Shown: in pieces, positions 1-7,801 of the stretch
Layout: every line of letters begins with the position of its first letter
Position numbering within the stretch: the stretch's first letter is position 1
Assembly: GCA_046757205.1 (NCBI GenBank)
Contig: JBHHXR010000006.1
Coordinates: 1 to 34,137 of the forward strand
Direction of reading: 5' to 3'
Source of the DNA: JBHHXR01 sp046757205
GTDB taxonomy: Bacteria; Pseudomonadota; Alphaproteobacteria; Rhodobacterales; Rhodobacteraceae
Length of the DNA stretch: 34,137 nt
Program-made: the position numbers and the translations under genes
The notes under the pieces: generated by a model
The model's input: only the letters and a program-made list of their open reading frames with translations
What the model was told of the DNA's origin: nothing
Databases searched by the model: none

Positions 1-1025
1 TGGTCCGCTTTCCCGACCGGCGGTCGCACCAGGTGTTTCTCGAACCCGAAGGCCTGACGGTTGACACCATATACCCCAACGGAATTTCGACATCGCTTCC
101 CGTGGACGTACAGGAAGAGTATGTTCGGACGATCCCCGGTCTGGAAAGCGCGAGGATCGTTCAGCCCGGCTATGCCATCGAGTACGATTACGTGGATCCG
201 CGATCGCTGAACCATACCCTCACGCTGCGATCTGCGCAAAACCTGTATCTCGCCGGGCAGATAAACGGAACGACGGGATACGAGGAAGCCGCGGCGCAAG
301 GCCTTGTTGCCGGTCTGAACGCGGCGCTTGCCGCCCTGGGCCGAAACCCTTTCCTGATAGACAGAGCGGACGGATACATCGGCGTTCTGATCGACGATCT
401 GGTAGTGCGCGGCGTCACGGAGCCGTATCGGATGTTCACTTCGCGTGCCGAATTCCGGCTGTCCCTGCGCGCCGACAATGCTGACCAGAGGCTGACGCCG
501 AAGGGGCTCGAGGCCGGCTGCATTTCCAGGGAACGCAAAGATGCGTTCAGCCGGAAAATGGACACGCTGACGTCGGCGCGTCACCGGCTCGCGGCGCTTT
601 CCGTCACCGCGTCGGGAGCGCACAAATCGGGTATTGGCATCACCCGGGACGGCGCCCGCCGCTCGGCGCTTGATCTGCTCGGGCGCCCGGATGTCGGGTT
701 CGAACAGCTGATCGCCATGTGGCCGGAACTGGAAAACATCGAGCCCGCGATCCGCGAACAGCTGGAAAACGAAACCCGCTACGCCGGATACATCGAACGG
801 CAGGCGGCCGACGTCGCCGCCATGCGGCGCGACGAATCACGCGGCATCCCGCCGGATTTCGATTACGACCGGCTCGGCGGACTGTCGGCCGAACTCCTTT
901 CGAAACTCAAGGAAATCCAGCCCGCGACGCTCGGCGCCGCGGCGCGCATCGACGGCATGACCCCGGCCGGGCTGACGCTCATCCTGGCCGGCCTGCGCAG
1001 CCGGGAACTCAGGGAAAGCGCGTGA
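1..1025 (+). CDS. mnmG: tRNA uridine-5-carboxymethylaminomethyl modification enzyme MnmG (GidA), C-terminal part
   Basis: FAD-dependent enzyme that works with the GTPase MnmE to build the cmnm5 group on the wobble uridine (U34) of certain tRNAs. The gene is cut by the left window edge. The reading frame is open from base 3 and gives about 340 residues of a protein normally near 620, so the N-terminal FAD-binding part lies outside. Visible family signatures are GQINGTTGYEEAAAQG, TSRAEFRLSLRADNADQRLT and the C-terminal helical domain around YAGYIERQ and LKEIQPATLGAA. The GTG at base 33 is internal, because the sequence before it (VRFPDRRSHQ) is still typical MnmG. The stop TGA overlaps the GTG start of rsmG, so the two genes are translationally coupled. 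Identity is secure. Confidence 0.96.
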   Translation, partial: VRFPDRRSHQVFLEPEGLTVDTIYPNGISTSLPVDVQEEYVRTIPGLESARIVQPGYAIEYDYVDPRSLNHTLTLRSAQNLYLAGQINGTTGYEEAAAQGLVAGLNAALAALGRNPFLIDRADGYIGVLIDDLVVRGVTEPYRMFTSRAEFRLSLRADNADQRLTPKGLEAGCISRERKDAFSRKMDTLTSARHRLAALSVTASGAHKSGIGITRDGARRSALDLLGRPDVGFEQLIAMWPELENIEPAIREQLENETRYAGYIERQAADVAAMRRDESRGIPPDFDYDRLGGLSAELLSKLKEIQPATLGAAARIDGMTPAGLTLILAGLRSRELRESA

Positions 1026-1657
1026 GAGGAAACAGCGCGGATCGCGGGGAATTCCGGCGGGCATTCGATGTTTCACGTGAAACAATGGGGCGGCTCGACG
1101 CGTTCGCCGGCGAGGTCGAGAAATGGACCGCGAAGATAAACCTCGTTGCCCCGGGCACGCTCGGCGACATCTGGCGAAGGCACATCGCAGACAGCGCCCA
1201 ATTGTTCGACGTCGCCGGCGTGTCGGCCGGCCTCTGGCTCGACGCCGGCAGCGGGGGCGGGTTTCCGGCAGTTGTTGTGGCCATCCTGGCGCTGGAAAAG
1301 GCACCCCGGCTGCGGTTCAAGATGGTGGACAGCGACACGCGAAAAGCCGCATTTCTTCAGACCGTTACCGGCAATCTCGGCCTGCATGCCACGGTCGTGA
1401 ACCGCCGGGTCGAGGAACTCCCGCCGACGAACGCGGACATCGTTTCCGCCCGTGCCCTGGCGCCGCTCGGAAAATTGCTGACGCTCACCGCCAGACACCG
1501 CTCGAACAGCGGATTGCTGCTGTTTCCGAAGGGACGAAATTACCGAACCGAGTTGACCGGCGCGGCGCGATGCTGGAAACTGGCGGTCGAGGAAATCCCG
1601 AGCAGAACCGATCCCGACAGCGTCATTCTGCGAATCAGCGAGGCAGTTCGTGTCTGA
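1022..1657 (+). CDS. rsmG: 16S rRNA (guanine-527-N7) methyltransferase RsmG (GidB)
   Basis: SAM-dependent methyltransferase that places m7G at position 527 (E. coli numbering) of 16S rRNA. The 211-residue length fits the family. The SAM-binding motif is visible as LWLDAGSGGGFPAVVVAI. It is followed by MVDSDTRKAAFLQTV, the acidic strand after motif I, and VSARALAPLGKLL. A start further upstream in this frame would only read mnmG out of frame, so the GTG at 1022, overlapping the mnmG stop in GTGA, is the likely start. The codons for DVSRET near the N-terminus are a perfect parS site (1069-1084), so this stretch has two roles. The stop overlaps parA by eight bases. Confidence 0.95.
   Translation: MRGNSADRGEFRRAFDVSRETMGRLDAFAGEVEKWTAKINLVAPGTLGDIWRRHIADSAQLFDVAGVSAGLWLDAGSGGGFPAVVVAILALEKAPRLRFKMVDSDTRKAAFLQTVTGNLGLHATVVNRRVEELPPTNADIVSARALAPLGKLLTLTARHRSNSGLLLFPKGRNYRTELTGAARCWKLAVEEIPSRTDPDSVILRISEAVRV
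1069..1084. promoter_or_regulatory. parS: parS centromere site (ParB-binding palindrome) inside rsmG
   Basis: The 16-base sequence TGTTTCACGTGAAACA is a perfect palindrome and matches the widely conserved chromosomal parS consensus. It is the site where ParB loads on DNA to start spreading and origin segregation. It lies within the rsmG coding sequence, about 0.6 kb before parA and 1.4 kb before parB. The 16-base identity together with parAB immediately downstream makes the call strong. Confidence 0.95.
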
Positions 1658-2462
1658 CATACCTCCACCGGCAGGGCGGCACATCATTTCGGTCGCCAAC
1701 CAAAAGGGCGGCGTCGGCAAGACGACGACCGCGATAAACCTCGGAACCGCGCTCTCGGCGGTCGGGCGCAAGACACTGATCATCGATCTCGATCCCCAGG
1801 GGAACGCCTCGACCGGCTTGGGAATTTCCCCTAAATCCCGGGAACTTACAACCTACGACCTGTTGTCGGGCGACGTCGGTCTTGCCGAGATCATCCACCC
1901 GACCTCGATACCGGCCCTGTTCGTCGCCCCCTCCACGGTCGACATGAGCTCGGCCGACATCGATCTGGTGAACGACCCCCGGCGCGTCCTGCGGCTCCGC
2001 GACGCGCTCGACAGACCGGGGGCCAGGGAGTGCGGTTTCGACTATATCCTGATCGACTGCCCGCCGTCGCTGAGCCTGCTGACGGTAAACGCGCTCGTCG
2101 CCAGCACGTCGGTTCTCGTCCCGCTTCAGTGCGAGTTTTTCGCCCTCGAGGGCCTGTCGCAGCTCATGCTGAGCATCAGGGAAGTGCGCCAGACCCTCAA
2201 CCCGCAGTTGCGCATACAAGGTATTGTGTTAACCATGTTCGACAAACGCAACAACTTGTCGTTTCAAGTGGCGCAGGATGTCAGGGAAAATCTCGGCGAT
2301 CTGGTCTACGAGACCACGATTCCGCGTAATGTCCGGCTCAGCGAGGCGCCGTCGCACGCCATTCCGGCGCTGATCTACGATCATCGAAGCTCCGGCAGCG
2401 TGGCCTACCAGAAACTCGCCGCCGAACTGCTGCGGCGGGTCCGGGATTCGGTGGCCGCCTGA
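1650..2462 (+). CDS. parA: Chromosome-partitioning ATPase ParA (Soj family)
   Basis: Deviant-Walker-type ATPase that binds the nucleoid non-specifically in its ATP form and moves the ParB-parS complex. It has 270 residues. Key motifs are the deviant Walker A KGGVGKTTT (residues 19-27), the Walker A' strand LIIDLDPQGNAS and the Walker B strand ILIDCPPSLS. The GTG at 1650, overlapping rsmG by eight bases, is chosen because it gives a short normal N-terminus before HIISVANQKGG. parB follows after 16 bases. The chromosomal rather than plasmid type is supported by the mnmG-rsmG context and the adjacent parS. Confidence 0.96.
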   Translation: MSDIPPPAGRHIISVANQKGGVGKTTTAINLGTALSAVGRKTLIIDLDPQGNASTGLGISPKSRELTTYDLLSGDVGLAEIIHPTSIPALFVAPSTVDMSSADIDLVNDPRRVLRLRDALDRPGARECGFDYILIDCPPSLSLLTVNALVASTSVLVPLQCEFFALEGLSQLMLSIREVRQTLNPQLRIQGIVLTMFDKRNNLSFQVAQDVRENLGDLVYETTIPRNVRLSEAPSHAIPALIYDHRSSGSVAYQKLAAELLRRVRDSVAA

Positions 2463-2478
2463 CGGTCAGGGAGGGAAG

Positions 2479-3378
2479 ATGTCAAGAAAATCGGAACGCA
2501 AGGGCCTCGGGCGCGGCCTGTCCGCGCTTCTCGCCGACGTCGATCTCGCCCCGGACAACGCTGCGCCGCCGGTTGCCGATTCGCCGGCGCCGCTCCACGC
2601 CGAGAGCGTTGTTGCCATCGAGCGCCTGCGCCCGAACCCCGACCAGCCCCGCCGCGATTTCGCCGAGGGCGAGCTTGCCGATCTGACGGCCTCGATAAAC
2701 GAGCGCGGCATCATCCAGCCGCTGATCGTCCGGCCCGATCCGGCTCACCGCGGCGACTATCAGATCGTGGCCGGGGAGCGCCGCTGGCGCGCGGCGCAGC
2801 GTGCCCGGCTGCACGAGCTGCCGGTGCTGGTTCGCGAATTCGACGACACCGAAGTTCTCGAGATCGCGATCATCGAAAACATCCAGCGCTCCGATCTCAA
2901 CCCGATCGAAGAGGCGTCGGGCTTCCGGCAACTGATGGACCGCTTCGGCCACACCCAGGAAAAGCTCGCCGCCGCCCTCGGCAAGAGCCGCTCGCATATC
3001 GCCAACCTGTTGCGCCTGTTGAATCTTCCCGAACCGGTCCAGGCCATGATACGCGAAGGAAAGCTGACAGCGGGGCACGCCCGGACGCTGGTGACGGCGG
3101 CGGACCCGCTGGCGCTGGCCCGCGAGATCGTCGGCAAGGGCCTGTCGGTCCGCCAGGCGGAGCGCCTGGCGCGCGCGCAGGCGGCCGGCGGTGCGCCGAA
3201 ACGCCGGCCACGACCCGAAAAGGATGCCGACACGCGTTCGCTCGAAGCCGCGCTGCGGGCCAATCTCGGGCTCAAGGTCAGCATCGCGCACCGGCCGGGC
3301 GGGCAGGCGGGAGAAGTGCGGATTTCCTACAAGACGCTCGAGGAACTGGACGGGCTGGTGCAACTCCTGTCGCAGTAA
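2479..3378 (+). CDS. parB: Chromosome-partitioning protein ParB (Spo0J family, CTPase/parS binder)
   Basis: Binds parS, slides along DNA as a CTP-dependent clamp and stimulates ParA. It has 299 residues, a normal length. The N-terminal nucleotide-binding domain carries GERRWRAAQRA and ENIQRSDLNPIEEA, the two signature boxes. The central helix-turn-helix, which reads parS, is around EKLAAALGKSRSHIANLLRLL. The C-terminal dimerisation segment ends in RISYKTLEELDGLVQLL. A good ribosome-binding site (AGGGAGGGAAG) precedes the ATG. It is the last gene of the mnmG-rsmG-parAB run and converges on hemW. The 70 bases between them hold no clear hairpin terminator. Confidence 0.96.
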   Translation: MSRKSERKGLGRGLSALLADVDLAPDNAAPPVADSPAPLHAESVVAIERLRPNPDQPRRDFAEGELADLTASINERGIIQPLIVRPDPAHRGDYQIVAGERRWRAAQRARLHELPVLVREFDDTEVLEIAIIENIQRSDLNPIEEASGFRQLMDRFGHTQEKLAAALGKSRSHIANLLRLLNLPEPVQAMIREGKLTAGHARTLVTAADPLALAREIVGKGLSVRQAERLARAQAAGGAPKRRPRPEKDADTRSLEAALRANLGLKVSIAHRPGGQAGEVRISYKTLEELDGLVQLLSQ

Positions 3379-3448
3379 GCCCGGTTTCTAACCGCGCCCG
3401 ACCGCGAGCCACATGCCCCGCGTCGGCGAGCGGCGCCTTGACAACCGG

Positions 3449-4591
3449 TCAGGCGACGAGCCGGGCGAGAATGGCGTCCAGCAGAGGCCGGCCCGCCGCC
3501 GTCGCGCGGAGATATCCGCCTTCAACCTGGATCAGGCCCTCGGAGGCAAGGAACGACGCCTCGTCCCAATTCACAACACTATCGCTAAGCTTTTGTAATC
3601 GTTTAATATTTAGTCCTTCCGCGAGCCGAAGCGACATTATCAGAACCTCTTCTGCCTGCTCTTTTTCCGACAGCGGCCGGGAAACGCTGGCGCCGGTTCC
3701 CGCGTCATCAACCGCGGCGATCCAGGCGGCCGGATCGCGCACCGCCTCGGTCGCGACGCGCGCGCCGCCCAGCGTAAGGCGCCCATGCGCGCCGGGCCCG
3801 ATGCCAGCGTAGTCGCCGCAGCGCCAGCAGATCAGGTTGTGCCTGCTCTCCACGCCGCGCCGCGCGTGGCTGGATATCTCGTAGCCCGGCAATCCGGCGG
3901 CCGCGCATATCTCCTGCGTATCGGCATACAGGTCGGCCGCAAGGTCATCGGGCGGCAAACCGCGCAGCTTTCCCGCCCGGCGGAGCTCGCCGAAGCGCGT
4001 GCCGTCCTCGATGGTAAGCTGGTAAAGCGACAGGTGATCGTCGGCCATCGACAGCGCGCGCCGCAGCTCGCTGCGCCAGGATTCACGCGTCTGTCCCTGG
4101 CGGGCATAAATCAGATCGAAGCTGGTCCGCCGGAAATGCCGCTGCGCGGTTTCCAGCGCAGCCTGTGCTTCCGCCACCGTGTGCAGGCGTCCAAGCGCCC
4201 GCAGATCGTTGTCGTCCAGCGCCTGGATGCCGAGCGACGCGCGGTTGACGCCAGCGTCGGCATAAGCCCGAAACCGGTTGCCCTCCACCGAAGTCGGGTT
4301 TGCCTCCAGAGTGACTTCCGCGCCGGCGCCGAGGCCCCACAGGGACCGGACGCGGTCGAGAATGTCGGCCACCGTATCTGGCGGCATGAGGCTCGGCGTG
4401 CCGCCTCCGAAGAACACGCTGTGAACCGTCCGCGCACCGGTTATCGCCGCCGTCCGCTCCAGTTCCCGCAGCATCGCGCGGCGCCAGCGGGCCTGGTCTA
4501 CGTCGCGGGCGACGTGCGAATTGAAGTCGCAATACGGGCATTTCGACTGGCAGAACGGCCAGTGGATGTAGATGCCGAACTCACCGCTCAA
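3449..4591 (-). CDS. hemW: HemW-like radical SAM heme chaperone (formerly annotated as anaerobic coproporphyrinogen oxidase)
   Basis: Radical SAM protein of the HemN/HemW group. It has 380 residues, the short HemW-type length. The [4Fe-4S] ligands are C14, C18 and C21 in CQSKCPYCDF. The residue after C21-D22 is F rather than C, which marks HemW rather than HemN. FGGGTPS and the GIGPGAHG segment also fit. Family knowledge: HemW delivers heme to respiratory enzymes. The family HNxxYW motif, implicated in heme binding, reads HNLICW here (residues 251-256), followed by R-C, giving C255-W-R-C258. The start is taken as TTG at 4591: an upstream in-frame extension would run into rdgB and has no ATG. 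rph-rdgB-hemW is a tight minus-strand operon. Confidence 0.92.
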   Translation of the reverse strand: MSGEFGIYIHWPFCQSKCPYCDFNSHVARDVDQARWRRAMLRELERTAAITGARTVHSVFFGGGTPSLMPPDTVADILDRVRSLWGLGAGAEVTLEANPTSVEGNRFRAYADAGVNRASLGIQALDDNDLRALGRLHTVAEAQAALETAQRHFRRTSFDLIYARQGQTRESWRSELRRALSMADDHLSLYQLTIEDGTRFGELRRAGKLRGLPPDDLAADLYADTQEICAAAGLPGYEISSHARRGVESRHNLICWRCGDYAGIGPGAHGRLTLGGARVATEAVRDPAAWIAAVDDAGTGASVSRPLSEKEQAEEVLIMSLRLAEGLNIKRLQKLSDSVVNWDEASFLASEGLIQVEGGYLRATAAGRPLLDAILARLVA

Positions 4592-4595
4592 CGCG

Positions 4596-5210
4596 TCATC
4601 CGCCGCCGAGACAACCGGCCACGAACTTTCTGAACGCCGCGGCGCGGTGGCTCATCGCCTGCTTCTTCTCCGGCGCCATCTCGCCGAACGTCTCGGTTTC
4701 GCCGTCGGGCAGGAACACCGGATCGAAGCCGAACCCGCGGTCGCCGCGCATCGGCCAGACGATGCGGCCACGCACCTCGCCGCGGAAAACCGCGTCCTCG
4801 CCGTCCGGCCAGGCCAGGCAGAGCGCGCATACGAACCGCGCCCGGCGCGGTTCCGGCGCGCGCCTTTCCTCCAGCAGCTTCCAGACCCGCGCCATCGCGA
4901 TGTTGAAATCGCGCCCGTCGGGCGTTTTCGCCCATCCGGCGGTGTTCACGCCCGGCTTTCCGCCCAGCGCCTCGACCTCTATGCCGCTGTCGTCCGACAG
5001 TGCCGGCAGGCCCGTGGCGCGGGCGGCGAAATGCGCCTTGATCCGGGCATTGCCCTCGAAGGTGTCCTCGGTTTCCTCGGGCTCTTCCAGCCCGAGCTCG
5101 CCCGACGAGACGGCGGCGATTCCATAGGGCTCCACCAGCTTGCGGATTTCCGGCAGCTTTCCGGCGTTGTGCGTCGCGATGACGATCCTTGGCTCGGTCA
5201 GTTTCCGCAT
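4596..5210 (-). CDS. rdgB: RdgB/HAM1 non-canonical purine NTP pyrophosphatase (dITP/XTP)
   Basis: House-cleaning enzyme that hydrolyses dITP, ITP and XTP to monophosphates and so keeps deaminated purines out of DNA and RNA. It has 204 residues, the usual length. Diagnostic segments are the N-terminal IVIATHNAGKLPEI, the metal/substrate loop LSDDSGIEVEAL, the GFGFDPVF box and the C-terminal SHRAAAFRK. The gene starts three bases after the rph stop and ends four bases before the hemW start, so the three genes are co-transcribed. The same rdgB-hemW pairing is seen in many proteobacteria. Confidence 0.96.
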   Translation of the reverse strand: MRKLTEPRIVIATHNAGKLPEIRKLVEPYGIAAVSSGELGLEEPEETEDTFEGNARIKAHFAARATGLPALSDDSGIEVEALGGKPGVNTAGWAKTPDGRDFNIAMARVWKLLEERRAPEPRRARFVCALCLAWPDGEDAVFRGEVRGRIVWPMRGDRGFGFDPVFLPDGETETFGEMAPEKKQAMSHRAAAFRKFVAGCLGGG

Positions 5211-5213
5211 GCC

Positions 5214-5927
5214 TCAGGCCACCGCCGCGTTCTGCGCCGCGATCAGTTCGCCGACGCCCTTTTCGGCCAGATCCAGCAAGGCGTTCAGCGCATCGCGGCT
5301 GAACGGCGAGCCTTCCGCCGAGCCCTGCACCTCGACCAGCCCGCCGCGGCCGGTCATGACAAAGTTGGCGTCGGTTTCGGCCTCGCTGTCCTCGGGATAG
5401 TCAAGATCGAGGATCGGCTGCCCGCCATAGACACCGCAACTCACGGCCGCGATGTTGTCGGTCAGCGGATCGAGCCGCAGATCGCCCGCCTTCATCAGCC
5501 GGTTGGCGGCCAGGCGCAGCGCCACCCAGCCGCCGGTGATGGCGGCGCATCGCGTGCCGCCATCGGCCTGGATCACGTCGCAGTCGACCGTGATCTGGCG
5601 CTCGCCAAGCCCGGCCCGGTCGACGCCGGCGCGCAGCGACCGGCCGATCAGCCGCTGGATTTCCTGGGTCCTGCCGGATTGCCGGCCGGCGCTTGCCTCG
5701 CGCCGCATCCGCGACGTGGTGGAGCGCGGAAGCATGCCGTATTCCGCCGTCACCCAGCCCAGTCCGGTGCCGCGCAGCCAGGGCGGGACGCGCTCCTCCA
5801 GCGACGCCGTGCACAGGACATGCGTGTCGCCGCACCTGATCAGGCAAGAGCCTTCCGCGTGCTTGGTCACACCGGTCTCGATCGAGACCGGGCGCAGGGA
5901 GTCGGGGTTCCGGCCGGACGGGCGCAT
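5214..5927 (-). CDS. rph: Ribonuclease PH
   Basis: Phosphorolytic 3'-5' exoribonuclease that trims the 3' ends of tRNA precursors. From the ATG at 5925-5927 it encodes 237 residues, the family length. That start is preceded by GGAGG five bases upstream. Upstream in-frame Met and Val codons would add an unconserved leader of up to 30 residues. The N-terminus MRPSGRNPDSLRPVSIETG and the later CTASLEERVPPWLRGTGLGW and RQSGRTQEIQRLIGRSLRA are classic RNase PH. It is the first gene of the rph-rdgB-hemW operon and is divergent from hrcA, an arrangement common in Alphaproteobacteria. Confidence 0.96.
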   Translation of the reverse strand: MRPSGRNPDSLRPVSIETGVTKHAEGSCLIRCGDTHVLCTASLEERVPPWLRGTGLGWVTAEYGMLPRSTTSRMRREASAGRQSGRTQEIQRLIGRSLRAGVDRAGLGERQITVDCDVIQADGGTRCAAITGGWVALRLAANRLMKAGDLRLDPLTDNIAAVSCGVYGGQPILDLDYPEDSEAETDANFVMTGRGGLVEVQGSAEGSPFSRDALNALLDLAEKGVGELIAAQNAAVA

Positions 5928-6000
5928 ATGATCCTCCATGGCTGAATGCCGCCTCTTACAGAGTGCCACGCCCGCCGTCCAGAAGATGATGCCAAGGCAA

Positions 6001-6029
6001 TTGACCACCCGCGCCACACGCCATACATC
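6001..6029 (+). promoter_or_regulatory. Candidate promoter for hrcA-grpE
   Basis: TTGACC (6001-6006) and TACATC (6024-6029) are separated by 17 bases and would fit a sigma-70 promoter with a start near 6036, about 25 bases before hrcA. The -10 segment, CCATACATC, also slightly resembles a heat-shock-sigma element. No CIRCE inverted repeat is visible between rph and hrcA. The prediction rests only on spacing and partial consensus. Confidence 0.4.
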
Positions 6030-6059
6030 TGTACCGCTTTAGGGTGTGGCTGATTTGCA

Positions 6060-7133
6060 ATGACGGACACCACGACGAAACTCTCCGAAATGAGCCGCCG
6101 GAGCCGCGAGGTATTCCGCCAGATCGTCGAGACCTACCTCGAGACCGGCGAACCGGTCGGATCGCGCAACCTGTCGCGCAACCTTGAGGAAAAGATCTCG
6201 CCGGCGACGATTCGCAACACCATGCAGGATCTGGAACTCATCGGCCTGCTGGACAGCCCGCATGTCTCCGCCGGGCGGGTGCCGACCGAGCTTGGCCTTC
6301 GCCTCTTCGTCGACAGCCTGCTGGAGGTGTCGACGGTGTCCGGCTCCGAGCGTGGCGAGATCGAACGCTCGCTTGAAGGAAACGAGGGCGACCTGACCGA
6401 GGTGTTCGAGCGCGCCGGCTCCATGCTGTCCGGCCTGACCAGCGGTGCCAGCCTGGTGCTGGTTCCCAAGATCGACGCGCCGATCAAGCACCTGGAATTC
6501 GTCTCGCTGGCACCGGACCGCGGGCTGGTGGTTCTCGTCACCGCCGACGGACAGGTCGAGAACCGGATTTTCACCCCGCCCATCGGACTGACGCCGTCGG
6601 CGATGCGTGAAGCCGCGAACTTCCTCAACACCATCCTGCAGGGCCAACGCATCGAGGACATCCGCGAAGTCGTCGGCCGCGAGATCGAGGCGCGCCGGCG
6701 CCAGCTCGACGAACTCAGCCGCAGCCTGATCGAAAGCGGCCTGGCGGTGTGGTCGGAGGAACCGAGCGGCGACCGCGACAGGCTGCTGATTCGCGGCCGC
6801 TCGAACCTGCTGGACCAGAGCGCCAGCGAGGAGGATCTCGAACGCATCCGCGAGCTGTTCGACGACCTCGAACGCAAGCAGGATCTGGTGCATCTGCTCG
6901 ACCTCACCGAGGGCGGCGAGGGCGTGCGGGTATTTATCGGATCGGAGAACCGGCTTTTCTCACTTTCGGGTTCATCTTTGGTGGTTTCTCCCTATATGAA
7001 CGCCGAACGAAAAGTCGTCGGTGCGATCGGCGTGATCGGGCCGACGAGGCTTAACTACGGGCGGATCGTCCCGATCGTGGACTATACCGCGCAGCTCATT
7101 GGCCGGCTGGTGTCGAACCGCGGGCGGGGCTGA
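6060..7133 (+). CDS. hrcA: Heat-inducible transcription repressor HrcA
   Basis: Repressor that binds CIRCE operators, classically upstream of groESL, and depends on GroEL for activity. It has 357 residues, normal length. The N-terminal winged helix includes REVFRQIVETYLETGEPVG and the recognition stretch ISPATIRNTMQDLELIGLL, followed by SPHVSAGRVPTELG. The C-terminal part shows GLTPSAMREAANFLN and the ending NYGRIVPIVDYTAQLIG. The ATG at 6060 has only a weak ribosome-binding site (TGATTTGCA). grpE follows after 24 bases, so the two are probably one operon. No CIRCE sequence was found anywhere in the window, so its operator is expected elsewhere. Confidence 0.96.
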   Translation: MTDTTTKLSEMSRRSREVFRQIVETYLETGEPVGSRNLSRNLEEKISPATIRNTMQDLELIGLLDSPHVSAGRVPTELGLRLFVDSLLEVSTVSGSERGEIERSLEGNEGDLTEVFERAGSMLSGLTSGASLVLVPKIDAPIKHLEFVSLAPDRGLVVLVTADGQVENRIFTPPIGLTPSAMREAANFLNTILQGQRIEDIREVVGREIEARRRQLDELSRSLIESGLAVWSEEPSGDRDRLLIRGRSNLLDQSASEEDLERIRELFDDLERKQDLVHLLDLTEGGEGVRVFIGSENRLFSLSGSSLVVSPYMNAERKVVGAIGVIGPTRLNYGRIVPIVDYTAQLIGRLVSNRGRG

Positions 7134-7157
7134 CAGACAGGAGTTTGAGGCGAGAGG

Positions 7158-7784
7158 ATGGTAACGAAAAAGGACACCACTGCCGACGAGGAAGTCCGCA
7201 CGGAAGAGGCCGTTTCCCGAGGCGAAGCGGAACCCGGAATACCCGAAGAGACCACCCCGGATATCGATGCCCTGATCGCCGAGCGCGACGACATGAGGGA
7301 CCGCATGCTGCGCGCGCTGGCGGAGGCGGAAAACCTCCGCAAGCGCGGCGAAAGGGACCGTCGCGACGCCGAGACCTACGGCGGCACGCGCCTGGCCCGC
7401 GATCTGCTGTCGGTCTACGACAATATCAGCCGCGCCCTCGAAACCGTGACCGACGACATGCGCGAGGCCGCGGGGCCGATGATCGAGGGCATCGAACTGA
7501 CGAAGAGAGAGCTTCTGGCGGTTTTCGCGCGCCACAAGATCGAGCCGGTGAACCCCGAAATCGGCGGCCGGTTCGACCCGAAACTGCATCAGGCGATGTT
7601 CGAGGCGCCGATCCCGAATACCGAGGCGGGATCGATCATTCAGGTCATGACCACGGGGTTCACCATAGGCGATCGCCTCCTGCGCCCCGCCCAGGTCGGA
7701 GTATCGTCCGGCGGACCCAAGGTCGATCTGTCTGTGCCCGAAGCGGAGGCCGCCAACGACGACAGGGAGTCCGCCAACCCCTGA
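7158..7784 (+). CDS. grpE: GrpE nucleotide-exchange factor for DnaK
   Basis: Cofactor that releases ADP from DnaK; the dnaK-dnaJ operon lies about 7.5 kb downstream on the other strand. It has 208 residues: an acidic N-terminal tail, a long helix (from about IDALIAERDDMRDRMLRALA through ENLRKRGERDRRDAE, the coiled-coil dimer), and a C-terminal beta domain with the family signature HQAMFEAP and IQVMTTGFTIGDRLLRPAQV. A good ribosome-binding site (GAGGCGAGAGG) precedes the ATG. The stop codon lies within a hairpin shared with the convergent mutS gene. Confidence 0.96.
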   Translation: MVTKKDTTADEEVRTEEAVSRGEAEPGIPEETTPDIDALIAERDDMRDRMLRALAEAENLRKRGERDRRDAETYGGTRLARDLLSVYDNISRALETVTDDMREAAGPMIEGIELTKRELLAVFARHKIEPVNPEIGGRFDPKLHQAMFEAPIPNTEAGSIIQVMTTGFTIGDRLLRPAQVGVSSGGPKVDLSVPEAEAANDDRESANP

Positions 7785-7801
7785 CCCGGGCCGGTCAGGG
7801 G
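7778..7801. terminator. Hairpin between convergent grpE and mutS, containing both stop codons
   Basis: CCCCTGACC (7778-7786) and GGTCAGGGG (7793-7801) form a perfect nine-base-pair stem around a six-base loop. The grpE stop (7782-7784) is in the left arm and the mutS stop (7795-7797, minus strand) is in the right arm. No T-run follows on either side, so it would be a weak or Rho-assisted terminator that could serve both directions. The stem is certain; the terminator role is inferred. Confidence 0.55.

Noticed and set aside
5961..5968. GAGTGCCA as a CIRCE half-site upstream of hrcA
   Set aside because: The other arm TTAGCACTC is absent at the right distance, and the half itself is imperfect.
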